A DNA stretch of 64,000 bases from NCBI GenBank assembly GCA_946481095.1, contig CAMLML010000006.1, positions 1 to 64,000 of the forward strand. The letters run 5' to 3'. This stretch comes from an uncultured Cellvibrio sp. (lineage in GTDB: Bacteria > Pseudomonadota > Gammaproteobacteria > Pseudomonadales > Cellvibrionaceae). The notes beneath the pieces are model-generated. The model saw only the letters and a list, made by a program, of their open reading frames with translations, was not told where the DNA came from and did no database searches. Within the stretch, counting starts at the first letter, position 1. Each line of letters begins with the position of its first letter. Made by a program: the position numbers and the translations under genes. This document shows positions 9,768-18,734 of this stretch, piece by piece.

Positions 9768-11027
9768 ATGACCCAGCATACTGCACCAGGAATCATCAAA
9801 ACCGATATTTGTATACTGGGTGGTGGTATTGCAGGCCTCTGGTTTGCCAATCAGGTAAAAGCAAAAGGACTGGATTTGTTATTACTGGATACACGGGCAT
9901 TGGGTAGCGGGCAAACCATGGCATCTCAAGGCATGATTCATGGCGGCATGAAATATACATTAAATGCAGCGCTCACTGGTGCATCCGAAGCTATTGCCGA
10001 AATGCCAGCATACTGGCGTCGTTGTTTATGTGGGGAGGGGGATGTATCACTGCGTGATACCCGAATTTTAAGTGATCACTTTTTCCTCTGGTCAACTGAC
10101 ACCCTGTCTTCAAAATTGACTACTTTTTTCGCCAGCAAACTGACCCGGGGCAGAGTGACTGCCGTTGATGAAGATCATCGCCCTGCATTTTTGCGACACG
10201 CTAATTTCACAGGCTCCCTTTATAAACTCGACGATCTGGTATTGGATGTTCCCAGTCTGGTTGCCAACCTTGCACACAATCTTGATGGTCGTTGTTTTGT
10301 GATTGGCGATTATCAATTACAAAAAAATACAGATCACACTTATTGTTTGCGCACAAGCTCGCTGGAAATTCACGCACAGGAATTCGTACTGACGGCAGGA
10401 GAATTCAATCAAAGCATTTTGCAACAATTGGGTATGCCCTGGCCTGAACAACAATTGCGACCTTTGCAACAGGTGATGGTTAAACATCATCATCCTTATC
10501 ATTTTTTTGGTCATTGTGTTGGCACTGGCACCACACCGAGATTGACAATTTCAAGCCATCGTTTGCCTGCGGGTGAAAGTGTTTTATATCTGGGGGGAGG
10601 CCTTGCCGAAAAAGCAGCTGAACTGTCAGCTGAAGACGCTATTGCGCTGGCAAAATCAGAATTAAATGAGTTAATTCCCTGGATGAATCACGAAAAGAGT
10701 AGCTGGGCCAGCTTGCCTGTGAATCGCGCCGAACCCAAACAGCCGGGTTTCGTACGTCCGGACAATGCGTTTGTTGCATCGCTTGTCGATACCAATATTT
10801 CTATCGGCTGGCCAACAAAATTAACTTTGGCTCCCAACATGGCAAGTCAAATGATGGCTTTATTGGACGCAAAAAAAGTACAACCTCTGTTTTCCAACCG
10901 CAAAGCCGACCTGGAATTCTTGATGCCCGCCAACATCGCCAAAACGCCTTGGGAGATAGCATTTCCACCGCCGGAAGCTATTGAAGAAACTCTGGCAAAA
11001 CGTTTCAAAGAAGAGGATGCAAATTAG
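9768..11027 (+). CDS. FAD-dependent oxidoreductase, DAO family
   Basis: 419 aa. An N-terminal Rossmann dinucleotide motif (DICILGGGIAGLWFANQVKAKG) is followed by a typical DAO block (GSGQTMASQGMIHGGMKYTL). The family oxidises amines or glycerol-3-phosphate-like substrates with FAD; this substrate cannot be predicted. It is followed after 3 nt by an aldo/keto reductase and then hisI, so the genes are probably co-transcribed. Confidence 0.85.
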   Translation: MTQHTAPGIIKTDICILGGGIAGLWFANQVKAKGLDLLLLDTRALGSGQTMASQGMIHGGMKYTLNAALTGASEAIAEMPAYWRRCLCGEGDVSLRDTRILSDHFFLWSTDTLSSKLTTFFASKLTRGRVTAVDEDHRPAFLRHANFTGSLYKLDDLVLDVPSLVANLAHNLDGRCFVIGDYQLQKNTDHTYCLRTSSLEIHAQEFVLTAGEFNQSILQQLGMPWPEQQLRPLQQVMVKHHHPYHFFGHCVGTGTTPRLTISSHRLPAGESVLYLGGGLAEKAAELSAEDAIALAKSELNELIPWMNHEKSSWASLPVNRAEPKQPGFVRPDNAFVASLVDTNISIGWPTKLTLAPNMASQMMALLDAKKVQPLFSNRKADLEFLMPANIAKTPWEIAFPPPEAIEETLAKRFKEEDAN

Positions 11028-11030
11028 ATA

Positions 11031-11951
11031 ATGCTAGCTAAACGCCCATTGGGCAAAACCGGAATGTATGTCAGTTGTTTGGGATTGGGTACAGTCAAGT
11101 TTGGTCGCACCCATAATTTGCGTTATGCCGAAAAATTCAACTTGCCTGACGATAGTCAATTAACACAATTGCTGGATGTCGCCCGCGAATGCGGCATTAA
11201 TTTGCTGGATACCGCACCAGCTTATGGGTACAGCGAAGAGCGATTGGGCGAATTACTGAAAACGTCACGTAAAGACTGGATAATTTCCACCAAAGCGGGC
11301 GAAGAGTTCACAGTGAACAAGGCTACCGATCAAGCTGAATCCCGTTTTGATTTTTCAGCCAGGCATATTCGTCTCAGCGTTGAGCGCAGTTTGCGCCGCT
11401 TGAAAACGGACTATCTGGATCTGGTATTGATCCACTCCGACGGGGAAGATGAAAAAATCCTGACGCAAACCGATGCATTGGACACCCTGATCCAACTCAA
11501 ACAGGAGGGCTGGATTCGCGCCCATGGTATCTCCAGTAAAACCAGCGCCGGTGGATTAATGGCGGCCAATAAGACCGACGTATTGATGGTCACGTACAAC
11601 CCTCAACAACCGGAAGAAGCCAGTGTTATTGAAGCCTGTGATAAAAGCGGGGCTGGCGTGTTGATTAAAAAAGTACTCGGCAGCGGCCAGGTCTGCCAGA
11701 ATGACGACACACAACAGAAGATCCGTACCGCCCTGGCGTTTGCCCTGACACCACAGGCAGTTTCTTCAGCTGTTTTAGGGACTATCAACCCGAAACATTT
11801 GTGCGAAAATATCATGGCTGTTTTGACTGGAGATAAATTGGCAAGATTATCCGAACACCTTAACGAAGGTGCTCGCCAAGCCAAAACCGGCCAACTTGTT
11901 AAACACTTTTCAATGGATAAATTAATTCAACAGTTGGATGATGACTTTTGA
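11031..11951 (+). CDS. Aldo/keto reductase
   Basis: 306 aa (beta/alpha)8 NADPH-dependent reductase. It shows [21 protein letters not shown] at the N-terminus, the catalytic Asp/Tyr in [19 protein letters not shown], Lys in [10 protein letters not shown] and His in [11 protein letters not shown], so the tetrad is complete. Substrate unknown. It is three bases downstream of the DAO-family gene. Confidence 0.88.
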   Translation: MLAKRPLGKTGMYVSCLGLGTVKFGRTHNLRYAEKFNLPDDSQLTQLLDVARECGINLLDTAPAYGYSEERLGELLKTSRKDWIISTKAGEEFTVNKATDQAESRFDFSARHIRLSVERSLRRLKTDYLDLVLIHSDGEDEKILTQTDALDTLIQLKQEGWIRAHGISSKTSAGGLMAANKTDVLMVTYNPQQPEEASVIEACDKSGAGVLIKKVLGSGQVCQNDDTQQKIRTALAFALTPQAVSSAVLGTINPKHLCENIMAVLTGDKLARLSEHLNEGARQAKTGQLVKHFSMDKLIQQLDDDF

Positions 11952-11964
11952 GATTCGATCAAAG

Positions 11965-12369
11965 ATGAAAAACTGGCTAGACGAGTTACACTGGGACAGC
12001 GATGGCCTGATCCCGACAATTGCCCAGGATGCCAAATCCGGGCGAATCTTGATGATGGCCTGGATGAACCGGGAATCATTAGCGCTGACCGCCGAAAAAA
12101 AAGAAGCCGTTTATTGGTCGCGCTCACGGGGAAAATTGTGGCATAAAGGTGAATCTTCCGGACACACGCAAAAAGTACTGGAAATTCGCCTTGATTGCGA
12201 TGAGGATGTGCTCATATTACAAGTAGAACAATCCGGTGGTATTGCTTGTCACACGGGGCGCGAATCCTGCTTTTATCGGGTGCTGGATAATAATCAATGG
12301 CAGGAAGTGGACCCGGTACTGAAGGATCCACAAACCATTTATCATTCTGTGAGCCACAAACATGACTAA
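11965..12369 (+). CDS. hisI: Phosphoribosyl-AMP cyclohydrolase
   Basis: Opens the purine ring of PR-AMP in histidine synthesis (third step). The 134-aa protein starts [10 protein letters not shown] like pseudomonad HisI and carries [28 protein letters not shown] and [14 protein letters not shown]; the cysteines bind Zn. An earlier in-frame ATG at 11938 would overlap the upstream reductase by 14 nt and add nine non-conserved residues. It overlaps hisE by 8 nt. HisI and HisE are separate proteins here, as in Pseudomonas, not fused as in enterics. Confidence 0.95.
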   Translation: MKNWLDELHWDSDGLIPTIAQDAKSGRILMMAWMNRESLALTAEKKEAVYWSRSRGKLWHKGESSGHTQKVLEIRLDCDEDVLILQVEQSGGIACHTGRESCFYRVLDNNQWQEVDPVLKDPQTIYHSVSHKHD

Positions 12370-12706
12370 TGATGTATTGAAACAGCTTACAGAAGTTCTG
12401 GAATCACGAAAGAAACATGCGGATGCTGACAGTTCCTACGTTGCCAGTTTGCACAAAAAAGGCCTGAATAAAATATTGGAAAAAGTGGGCGAGGAGTGCA
12501 CCGAAACGATTTTAGCCGCAAAAGACGCTGCTATTTCCGGTAACACGGACGACTTGATTTATGAAACTGCTGATTTGTGGTTTCACAGCTTGGTGATGCT
12601 GTCACATTTAGGTGAAAATGCCGACGCTGTTTTGAAAGAACTGGCGCGTCGTTTTGATCTATCCGGAATTGACGAAAAAGCATCGCGTAATACATCGCAC
12701 CATTGA
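12362..12706 (+). CDS. hisE: Phosphoribosyl-ATP pyrophosphatase
   Basis: Hydrolyses PR-ATP to PR-AMP, the second step of histidine synthesis. 114 aa; MazG-like helical fold with [17 protein letters not shown] and the metal-binding [16 protein letters not shown]. It overlaps hisI by 8 nt and is followed by tatABC, the conserved gammaproteobacterial hisI-hisE-tatA-tatB-tatC order. Confidence 0.95.
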   Translation: MTNDVLKQLTEVLESRKKHADADSSYVASLHKKGLNKILEKVGEECTETILAAKDAAISGNTDDLIYETADLWFHSLVMLSHLGENADAVLKELARRFDLSGIDEKASRNTSHH

Positions 12707-12751
12707 ACATCACACTATTAATAGGTTAATTGAAAAACGAGGTTTAGCATT

Positions 12752-13015
12752 ATGTTAGCAGCAGGTAACTTCGGTAGCCCGACACAACTACTGATTATTG
12801 CATTGATTGTTTTATTGTTATTCGGCGGCAAGCGTTTACGGTCTTTGGGTAGCGATCTTGGTCAAGCGATCAAAGGCTTTAAAAATTCCATGACGGGTGA
12901 CAAGGATAAAGAAAACAAAACTGATGAAAACGAAAATCAGCCACCCAAAAATTTGGAGCAATCCAGCCAGCAACAGAATTCAGTCAATCAAACTGAAAAA
13001 AACGAACACAAATAA
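12752..13015 (+). CDS. tatA: Sec-independent translocase subunit TatA
   Basis: 87 aa pore-forming subunit of the twin-arginine translocase. It has one N-terminal membrane helix ([17 protein letters not shown]) with the FGxKRL hinge, an amphipathic helix ([16 protein letters not shown]) and a polar acidic/Gln-rich tail. GAGG precedes the ATG. First gene of tatABC. Confidence 0.95.
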   Translation: MLAAGNFGSPTQLLIIALIVLLLFGGKRLRSLGSDLGQAIKGFKNSMTGDKDKENKTDENENQPPKNLEQSSQQQNSVNQTEKNEHK

Positions 13016-13029
13016 AATAAGGCCAGACT

Positions 13030-13443
13030 GTGTTTGATATTAGTTTTGGTGAAATGCTTGTTTGCCTGGTGGTTTTTCTGGTGGTCATTGGCCCGGAAAG
13101 ACTACCGGAAACTGTGCGCACAGTAGCCCTGTGGATCGGCAGGTTAAAACGCAGCTTGCGTGAAACCCGCGCTGAAATTGAAAAACAAATAGGTGCCGAT
13201 GATATTCGGCGTCAACTGTATAACGAAGAAATTATTCGCAGTATCGAAAGAACCCATGCTGAAATGAATCAAACGATTAACAATATCAGCCAGGATATTC
13301 AGAACCCGCTGCACAGCTTGACTGAAGAACAGAAAGCGGCAGCTTACAGCCCGCCGGAAGAATTACCGGATCATGCACACACCCATGAAACATCCTCTGG
13401 TACTACAACGCCAACCAATCCAGATACTACGACCAAAGCATGA
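13030..13443 (+). CDS. tatB: Sec-independent translocase subunit TatB
   Basis: 137 aa. Starts at GTG 13030 with the diagnostic MFDISFGEMLVCLVVFLVVIGPERLP (membrane helix, then GPERLP), followed by the amphipathic helix and a Thr-rich tail. With TatC it forms the receptor for twin-arginine signal peptides. Its stop overlaps the tatC ATG by 4 nt (ATGA). Confidence 0.95.
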   Translation: MFDISFGEMLVCLVVFLVVIGPERLPETVRTVALWIGRLKRSLRETRAEIEKQIGADDIRRQLYNEEIIRSIERTHAEMNQTINNISQDIQNPLHSLTEEQKAAAYSPPEELPDHAHTHETSSGTTTPTNPDTTTKA

Positions 13444-14198
13444 CTGATAACCAACCCCATCACCAACCACTGATCGAACATTTAATCGAACTTCGCGATC
13501 GTTTATTGCGTGTTATTTATTGTTTGGCTATCAGTTTTGGCATTTTGTTTATGTTCCAGACTGATATCTACGCAATTGTTGCCAAACCTTTGCTCAATGT
13601 TTTACCGGAAGGTGCTGGCATGATTGCCACTGATGTGGCATCACCTTTTTTTACACCCATGCGCCTGACGTTCTTTGTGTCCATACTGATTACTATTCCC
13701 TATTTTTTATATCAGACATGGGCGTTCATTGCGCCAGGTTTGTATCAAAAAGAAAAACGTTTTGCATTCCCGCTTTTATCATCCAGTGTATTGTTGTTTT
13801 TTACAGGTATGGCTTTCGCCTATTTTGTTGTTTTCCCATTAATTTTTCGATTCATGGCGGGAATACAACTGGAAGGGGTTACAACGCAAACTGATATCAG
13901 CAAATATCTGGATTTTGTATTACACATGTTTCTGGCTTTCGGATTTATTTTTGAAATCCCCATCGCAACATTGTTGATGATCCGTTCCGGCATTGTCACT
14001 GTAGAAGGTCTCTCTCAAAAGCGACCCTACATCATCGTCGCCTGTTTTGTCATAGGTATGTTGCTCACGCCACCTGACATAATGTCACAATTTTTATTGG
14101 CCATTCCCATGTGGCTTCTGTTTGAAATAGGTTTATTGCTAGGCCGCTGGGTGAAACCCGAAGAAGCTGAGGGAGAGTTGGAAGAGAATCAGGACTAA
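13440..14198 (+). CDS. tatC: Sec-independent translocase subunit TatC
   Basis: 252 aa with six membrane helices. Diagnostic blocks are IEHLIELRDRLLRVIYC at the N-terminus, YFLYQTWAFIAPGLYQKEK, FLAFGFIFEIPIATLL and LTPPDIMSQFLLAIPMWLLFEIGL. It binds the RR signal peptide. Only 29 nt separate it from the next gene, so the following cassette may be read from the same transcript. Confidence 0.96.
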   Translation: MTDNQPHHQPLIEHLIELRDRLLRVIYCLAISFGILFMFQTDIYAIVAKPLLNVLPEGAGMIATDVASPFFTPMRLTFFVSILITIPYFLYQTWAFIAPGLYQKEKRFAFPLLSSSVLLFFTGMAFAYFVVFPLIFRFMAGIQLEGVTTQTDISKYLDFVLHMFLAFGFIFEIPIATLLMIRSGIVTVEGLSQKRPYIIVACFVIGMLLTPPDIMSQFLLAIPMWLLFEIGLLLGRWVKPEEAEGELEENQD

Positions 14199-14227
14199 GG
14201 GCTTTTTATTTTTAACAGGAACTCAAG

Positions 14228-15295
14228 ATGAAACGTTACTTTGAATTTCAAGACTCAAAATCCTACAAGTTTTGGCAAGTGGAATTGGACGGTAATAAAT
14301 TTACCGTCACCTACGGTAAAATCGGCACAGCAGGGCAGGCCAAACTCACCGAATGTGCTTCAGCTGAAGTTGCTGAAAAGGAAGCCGGTAAGTTAATCGC
14401 CGAAAAAACAAAAAAAGGTTACGTTGAAAAAACGGAAGCCAGCTCGAAAAAAATCAGCAAACGACTCAGCCTGACTTACGATGAAGCCGACCAGGGTAAA
14501 ACTTTGTTGGAAAAAATGGAGGCATTCGTCAATAGCGCACAAGCAGCCGAAACAGAAGCTCTGGTCATTGGTGCATGGGAAGAAGCCTATGAAACTTCTC
14601 CCACTGAGGCCTTGACACTGTTGTTTGATTCAGCCAACAAATTACCTCTATTACGTGAAATTTTTGTTGGCGATATGGATTCAGAAGAGTGCGAAATTTC
14701 CTGGATTCAACAAGATAATTACACACGATTATTCAGCGCATTTCCGCAACTGGAGCGCTTGCATATCAAAGGGTCAACCGGTTTAACTTTATCGGACACT
14801 CCGATTAATCATGCGAGCCTGAAAGCATTAACAATAGAATGCGGCGGTTTGCCCAAATCAGTGCTGCAACAAATCGCTACCGCGGATTTACCGAATCTTG
14901 AATATTTGCAACTCTATTTGGGTGTGGAGGATTACGGTTTTGATGCCAGCATAACGGACTTACATCCCTTTATATCGGCAACACCTTTTCCAAACTTAAA
15001 ACATTTGGGATTAATGGACAGCGAAATCGCTGATGAAATTGCGATGGCAATTGCCAATTCGCCAGTGCTTCAACAACTGGAATCTCTGGATTTATCACAA
15101 GGCACATTAAGTGATGAAGGTGCACAGCACTTGTTGGCTAGCGATGCCATTAAGCAACTGAAAAAACTCGACTTACATTATCACTATTTATCAAATGACA
15201 TGATGAAAAAACTGAAAGCCCTGCCATTGATCGTTGATGCCAGCGAACAGCAGGACATAGAAGACGATTGGCGTTATCCCGCCGTTACGGAATAA
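14228..15295 (+). CDS. WGR-domain/leucine-rich-repeat protein, STM4015-like
   Basis: 355 aa. Residues 1-70 form a WGR-type domain (MKRYFEFQDSKSYKFWQVEL, then TVTYGKIGTAGQAKL and a Lys-rich helix), a fold found in PARPs and MolR-like proteins. Residues about 150-330 carry degenerate LRRs (LERLHIKGSTGLTL, LKALTIECGG, LKHLGLMDSEIADEI, LESLDLSQGTLSDEGAQHLL, LKKLDLHYHYL). With the next four genes it matches the Salmonella STM4011-STM4015 set, where the LRR member is STM4015. Function unknown; it may recognise the substrate or partner. ATG with AGGAA upstream; 13 nt to the next gene. Confidence 0.78.
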   Translation: MKRYFEFQDSKSYKFWQVELDGNKFTVTYGKIGTAGQAKLTECASAEVAEKEAGKLIAEKTKKGYVEKTEASSKKISKRLSLTYDEADQGKTLLEKMEAFVNSAQAAETEALVIGAWEEAYETSPTEALTLLFDSANKLPLLREIFVGDMDSEECEISWIQQDNYTRLFSAFPQLERLHIKGSTGLTLSDTPINHASLKALTIECGGLPKSVLQQIATADLPNLEYLQLYLGVEDYGFDASITDLHPFISATPFPNLKHLGLMDSEIADEIAMAIANSPVLQQLESLDLSQGTLSDEGAQHLLASDAIKQLKKLDLHYHYLSNDMMKKLKALPLIVDASEQQDIEDDWRYPAVTE

Positions 15296-15308
15296 TTTTT
15301 TTATCGCC

Positions 15309-16409
15309 ATGTTAATTATTGGCAACCCTGAAAACCGTCGCGTAACGCTTTTTCAGCAAGCGTTACGCGATTTACATCAACCACCAGCCAGCATTATTTC
15401 CTGGTTGGATCTACTGCAAAATCCTGTCAATTTACATTCTCTTTCCCGATTTGCTTCCATTCGTATTGAATCTCCCGGTGAAAATTTTCAAGTTGAGAAA
15501 TGGATACTGGAGCTGGGTGGGTTGGAATCAGCGAAACAGTTGATCGAAGAAAAAGGTCGTATTTATTTTCCTGGTATTTGGTATAAAGGTTTCAAAAAAA
15601 TATTATCCGACATTGCATCAGCCGCCCCCCGGAGCATCTGGTTTAACCGTCCTGATGACATTGCCTTGATGTTTGACAAGCCGAAAGTGAAAGCGTTAAA
15701 CCCGGATCACAGTCTGGCCGCTTTGCCGTCTTTCAATAATTATGAAAATTTTTTTGCCTATGCGTGCCAGCAAAATTATCCGCGTTTTTTTATCAAATTA
15801 AATTACAGCTCGTCTGCATCCGGTGTTTTAGCCTTTGAATATAATCGCAAAACCGGAAAAGTTCAGGCGCAAACAACCATGGAGTTGGTTCGTCATGATT
15901 CGCGGTGTTATTTTTATAACTCATTAAAAGTAAAAAAATATTCGCATCATCAAGATCTGCAAGACCTGATTGATTTTTTATTTCAACAAGGTGCTTATGT
16001 TGAGCCGTGGATTACCAAAGCCCAACATGATGATGGTGTATTTGATCTGCGCGTTTTAGCCATTAACGGCACAAGACAACATAGTATTGCGCGAGTGAGT
16101 AAAACACCCATTACCAATTTGCACTTGGGCAACCAGCGTTGTGCGATCAATGATTTGAATTTATCGTCCAGTCGCAATCAACAGATAGAAAAACTGGTTT
16201 CTGATGTCATGCAAACTTTCCCCAGGAGTTTATATTCCGGCCTGGATATTCTGTTGCCACGCGATGAAAACAAGTTGCCGATTTTATTGGAGGTCAATGC
16301 TTTTGGTGATTTATTGCCTGATTTATTACATCAAGGAAAAAATACGTATCAAGCAGAATTAATTGCTCTTTATGAACAATATCCGCAACTGATGAAAAAA
16401 GTTGCTTAA
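15309..16409 (+). CDS. ATP-grasp-type protein, STM4014-like
   Basis: 366 aa. The centre and C-terminal half read like an ATP-grasp ligase: PRFFIKLNYSSSASGVLAF (Lys and Gly-rich ATP loop), AYVEPWITKAQ, FDLRVLAINGTRQ, ARVSKTPITNLHLGNQRC and the metal-binding end YSGLDILLPRDENKLPILLEVNAFGDLLP. ATP-grasp enzymes couple a carboxylate to an amine or thiol through an acyl-phosphate. Substrate unknown. Second gene of the STM4015-4011-like cassette; AAGGAG at its stop is the Shine-Dalgarno of the next gene. Confidence 0.8.
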   Translation: MLIIGNPENRRVTLFQQALRDLHQPPASIISWLDLLQNPVNLHSLSRFASIRIESPGENFQVEKWILELGGLESAKQLIEEKGRIYFPGIWYKGFKKILSDIASAAPRSIWFNRPDDIALMFDKPKVKALNPDHSLAALPSFNNYENFFAYACQQNYPRFFIKLNYSSSASGVLAFEYNRKTGKVQAQTTMELVRHDSRCYFYNSLKVKKYSHHQDLQDLIDFLFQQGAYVEPWITKAQHDDGVFDLRVLAINGTRQHSIARVSKTPITNLHLGNQRCAINDLNLSSSRNQQIEKLVSDVMQTFPRSLYSGLDILLPRDENKLPILLEVNAFGDLLPDLLHQGKNTYQAELIALYEQYPQLMKKVA

Positions 16410-16422
16410 GGAGAAAAACGGC

Positions 16423-17232
16423 ATGGCATTGAATATGAATCAGATAGTGGGTGGCTCGCACATACTGATGATTACATTCGACACACTTCGTTATGATGTT
16501 GCCTGTGAGCAATTGGATTCAGGTAATACGCCAAATCTCGCGCGTGTGCTGCCGGAAAAAAGATGGCAAAAATGTCATTCTCCCGCCTCATTTACTTACG
16601 CTGCGCATGTCGCTTTTTTTGCCGGATTTCTACCAACACCGGCAACACCGGGGCGACATGAACGTTTGTTTGCTCTGAGGTTTTCTGGTAGCGAAACCAC
16701 TGGTCCTAATACGTTTATATTTGATACGCCCGATATAGTATCGGGTTTGGCTAACGAAGGTTATCGTACGATTTGTATTGGTGGCGTGGGATTTTTCAAA
16801 AAACAAAATCCTTTATCCCAACAATTACCGGGATTATTTCAAGAAAGTTACTGGGACGATTCTTTAGGGGTAACCTGCAAAGATTCAACACGCAACCAGG
16901 TTAATTTGGCTTGTCGATTATTACAAGAAAACACACAACCTCTTTTTCTGTTTATTAATATTTCAGCTTTACATCAGCCCAATTATTTTTATTTGGAAAA
17001 TACCAAAAATGATTCATTGGATACTCATGCTGCTGCTTTGCGTTATGTTGATTCAGAATTGGGACGATTATTTTCAGCTTTTGAGCAAGATAGAGACACA
17101 TTGATGATTTTAACTTCCGATCATGGTACTTGTTATGGAGAGGACGGATACACCGGCCACCGCATTGGACATGAACAAGTTTGGACTGTGCCTTACGGCG
17201 TTAATTTGATAAAAAAGCCAAATAAAAAGTAG
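16423..17232 (+). CDS. Sulfatase/alkaline-phosphatase-fold hydrolase, STM4013/SEN3800-like
   Basis: 269 aa. Metal-binding motifs of the superfamily are seen: MITFDTLRYD near the N-terminus and ILTSDHGTCYGEDGYTGHRIGHEQ near the C-terminus. The position equivalent to the formylglycine Cys in CxPxR of sulfatases is Thr in SFTYAAHVAFFAG, with the same 10-residue distance to the Gly. It is therefore unlikely to be a true sulfatase and may be a phosphatase or phosphodiesterase-type hydrolase with a Thr nucleophile. The start at 16423 has AAGGAG 9 nt upstream. Short for the superfamily. Third gene of the cassette; an inverted repeat separates it from the next gene. Confidence 0.8.
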   Translation: MALNMNQIVGGSHILMITFDTLRYDVACEQLDSGNTPNLARVLPEKRWQKCHSPASFTYAAHVAFFAGFLPTPATPGRHERLFALRFSGSETTGPNTFIFDTPDIVSGLANEGYRTICIGGVGFFKKQNPLSQQLPGLFQESYWDDSLGVTCKDSTRNQVNLACRLLQENTQPLFLFINISALHQPNYFYLENTKNDSLDTHAAALRYVDSELGRLFSAFEQDRDTLMILTSDHGTCYGEDGYTGHRIGHEQVWTVPYGVNLIKKPNKK

Positions 17233-17256
17233 AAACATGATTTCACCAAGTAGCAG

Positions 17257-17360
17257 CCACGTAAGGTAGCATCAGTTTCAAAACCTTCGATTCAGGGACG
17301 AATCGAAGGAGCTACAGGGATGTATTCATGCGATTTTGAAACTGATGCTATCTTACATGG
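17257..17360. repeat. MITE-like nested inverted repeat inside the STM401x-like cassette
   Basis: Outer arms GTAAGGTAGCATCAGTTTC (17261-17283 in full) and the reverse complement at 17334-17356 match over 23 bp with one mismatch, and the similarity extends a few bases outward. An inner perfect palindrome CCTTCGATTC-N6-GAATCGAAGG spans 17284-17309. The segment between holds CTACAGGGATGTATTCATGC. It looks like a non-autonomous mobile or REP-like element inserted between the hydrolase and radical SAM genes. No transposase is nearby. Confidence 0.75.
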
Positions 17361-17402
17361 ATGCGGGTTAGAACCAGAAAAAGATTTATTATTGGAAACA
17401 CC

Positions 17403-18734
17403 ATGCTTGAATTTGAACACTATCTAAAATCCAATAGCCGTTACCAGAGCTATTTATATTCCTATCCGCACAAAACGGCTTATCGTCATTTTGAAACAGC
17501 TGTTGATTTGAATGAATTATGGCAAGATGAAAAAAAAAATTCGCTTTATCTATACAGTCATATTCCGTTTTGCAGAATGAAATGCAGTTTTTGTAATTTA
17601 TTTACCGTTTCCAATCCTGAGAAAGATGCCGTTGAGTTGTACTTGAAACAATTACAAACCGAAGCATCTGTCATACGTGACATTTTAGGAGATTTTGCAT
17701 TTGCAGGTTATGCAGTTGGCGGAGGCACCCCCAGTTTGTTGGAGCCCCATCAACTTGAAGATCTGTTTTTAATCTACAGTGACATACTGAATGTAGATTT
17801 AGCAAACACACCGGGGTCGTTTGAAATTTCACCGGAAACTATTACTGACGAAAAATTAAAACTGTTATCTGATATCGGAATTGAACGAATCAGCATCGGC
17901 ATTCAAAGTTTTATCGAAAGCGAAGCAAAATCTGTTGGACGTTATCAAACTGACAATTTTATTCAGCCCATATTAGAAAAAATAATCGGCTATCAATTTC
18001 CTGTTTTTAACCTGGATTTAATTTACGGCATTCCTGGACAAACGGTGGAAACCTGGTTGATCTCATTAAAAACCGCCATGCAATATCAGCCGGCCGAAAT
18101 TTTTCTCTATCCACTCTATATTCGGCCACTGACATCACTGCATAAAAAAAATGGCATTCAAGTTACTGAGACCGATATTCGTGATGAGCTGTATAAAATT
18201 GGTCGTGAGTTTTTAATATCACAAGGATACATACAGAATTCTATGAGGTTATTTCGTCACGCAAGTGTCACTCAAACTTTGGGCTCGGATTATTCCTGCC
18301 AGGAAGACGGCATGATTGGTTTGGGCACCAATGCACGCTCTTATACGCGCGACCTGCACTACTCTACCGAGTATGCCGTAAGTCGCCCGAACGTAAATGC
18401 TATAGTGCAGGATTATTTACAAAAACCGGCAAGTGCATTCCTGCAAGCCAATTACGGTATAAAACTCAGCGAGGATGATCGCAAGCGCCGTTATTTAATT
18501 AAATCGTTACTAAAAGCCGAAGGATTGCATTTACAGGATTACCACAATTTGTTTCAGGAAAATATTCTGGAATCATTTCCTGAATTAAATTGCCTGACTG
18601 ATTTGCAGCTCGCCACCCAGGATGAAAAAACCATAAAATTAACGATAGAAGGTTTAGCCTACTCGGATTTATTAGGGCATTGGTTTATTTCTGATCCAGT
18701 CAAAAACAAAATGCAAGAGTACGTTCATAAATGA
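17403..18734 (+). CDS. Radical SAM protein, HemN-like, STM4012-like
   Basis: 443 aa. The 4Fe-4S motif CRMKCSFC occurs near residue 56 in LYLYSHIPFCRMKCSFCNLF, with further HemN/coproporphyrinogen-dehydrogenase-type blocks (GYAVGGGTPSLLEPHQL, FEISPETITDEKL, RISIGIQSF, NLDLIYGIPGQTVETW). A C-terminal region of about 130 aa could be the HemN-type wing. Because of the neighbours it is assigned to the STM4012 family, not to haem synthesis. The ATG at 17403 has GGA upstream and avoids 14 residues read from the edge of the repeat. Its stop overlaps the next gene (ATGA). Confidence 0.85.
   Translation: MLEFEHYLKSNSRYQSYLYSYPHKTAYRHFETAVDLNELWQDEKKNSLYLYSHIPFCRMKCSFCNLFTVSNPEKDAVELYLKQLQTEASVIRDILGDFAFAGYAVGGGTPSLLEPHQLEDLFLIYSDILNVDLANTPGSFEISPETITDEKLKLLSDIGIERISIGIQSFIESEAKSVGRYQTDNFIQPILEKIIGYQFPVFNLDLIYGIPGQTVETWLISLKTAMQYQPAEIFLYPLYIRPLTSLHKKNGIQVTETDIRDELYKIGREFLISQGYIQNSMRLFRHASVTQTLGSDYSCQEDGMIGLGTNARSYTRDLHYSTEYAVSRPNVNAIVQDYLQKPASAFLQANYGIKLSEDDRKRRYLIKSLLKAEGLHLQDYHNLFQENILESFPELNCLTDLQLATQDEKTIKLTIEGLAYSDLLGHWFISDPVKNKMQEYVHK

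Noticed and set aside
16402..16422. TTG start for the STM4013-like hydrolase
   Set aside because: It overlaps the ATP-grasp stop and the AAGGAG Shine-Dalgarno of the ATG at 16423.
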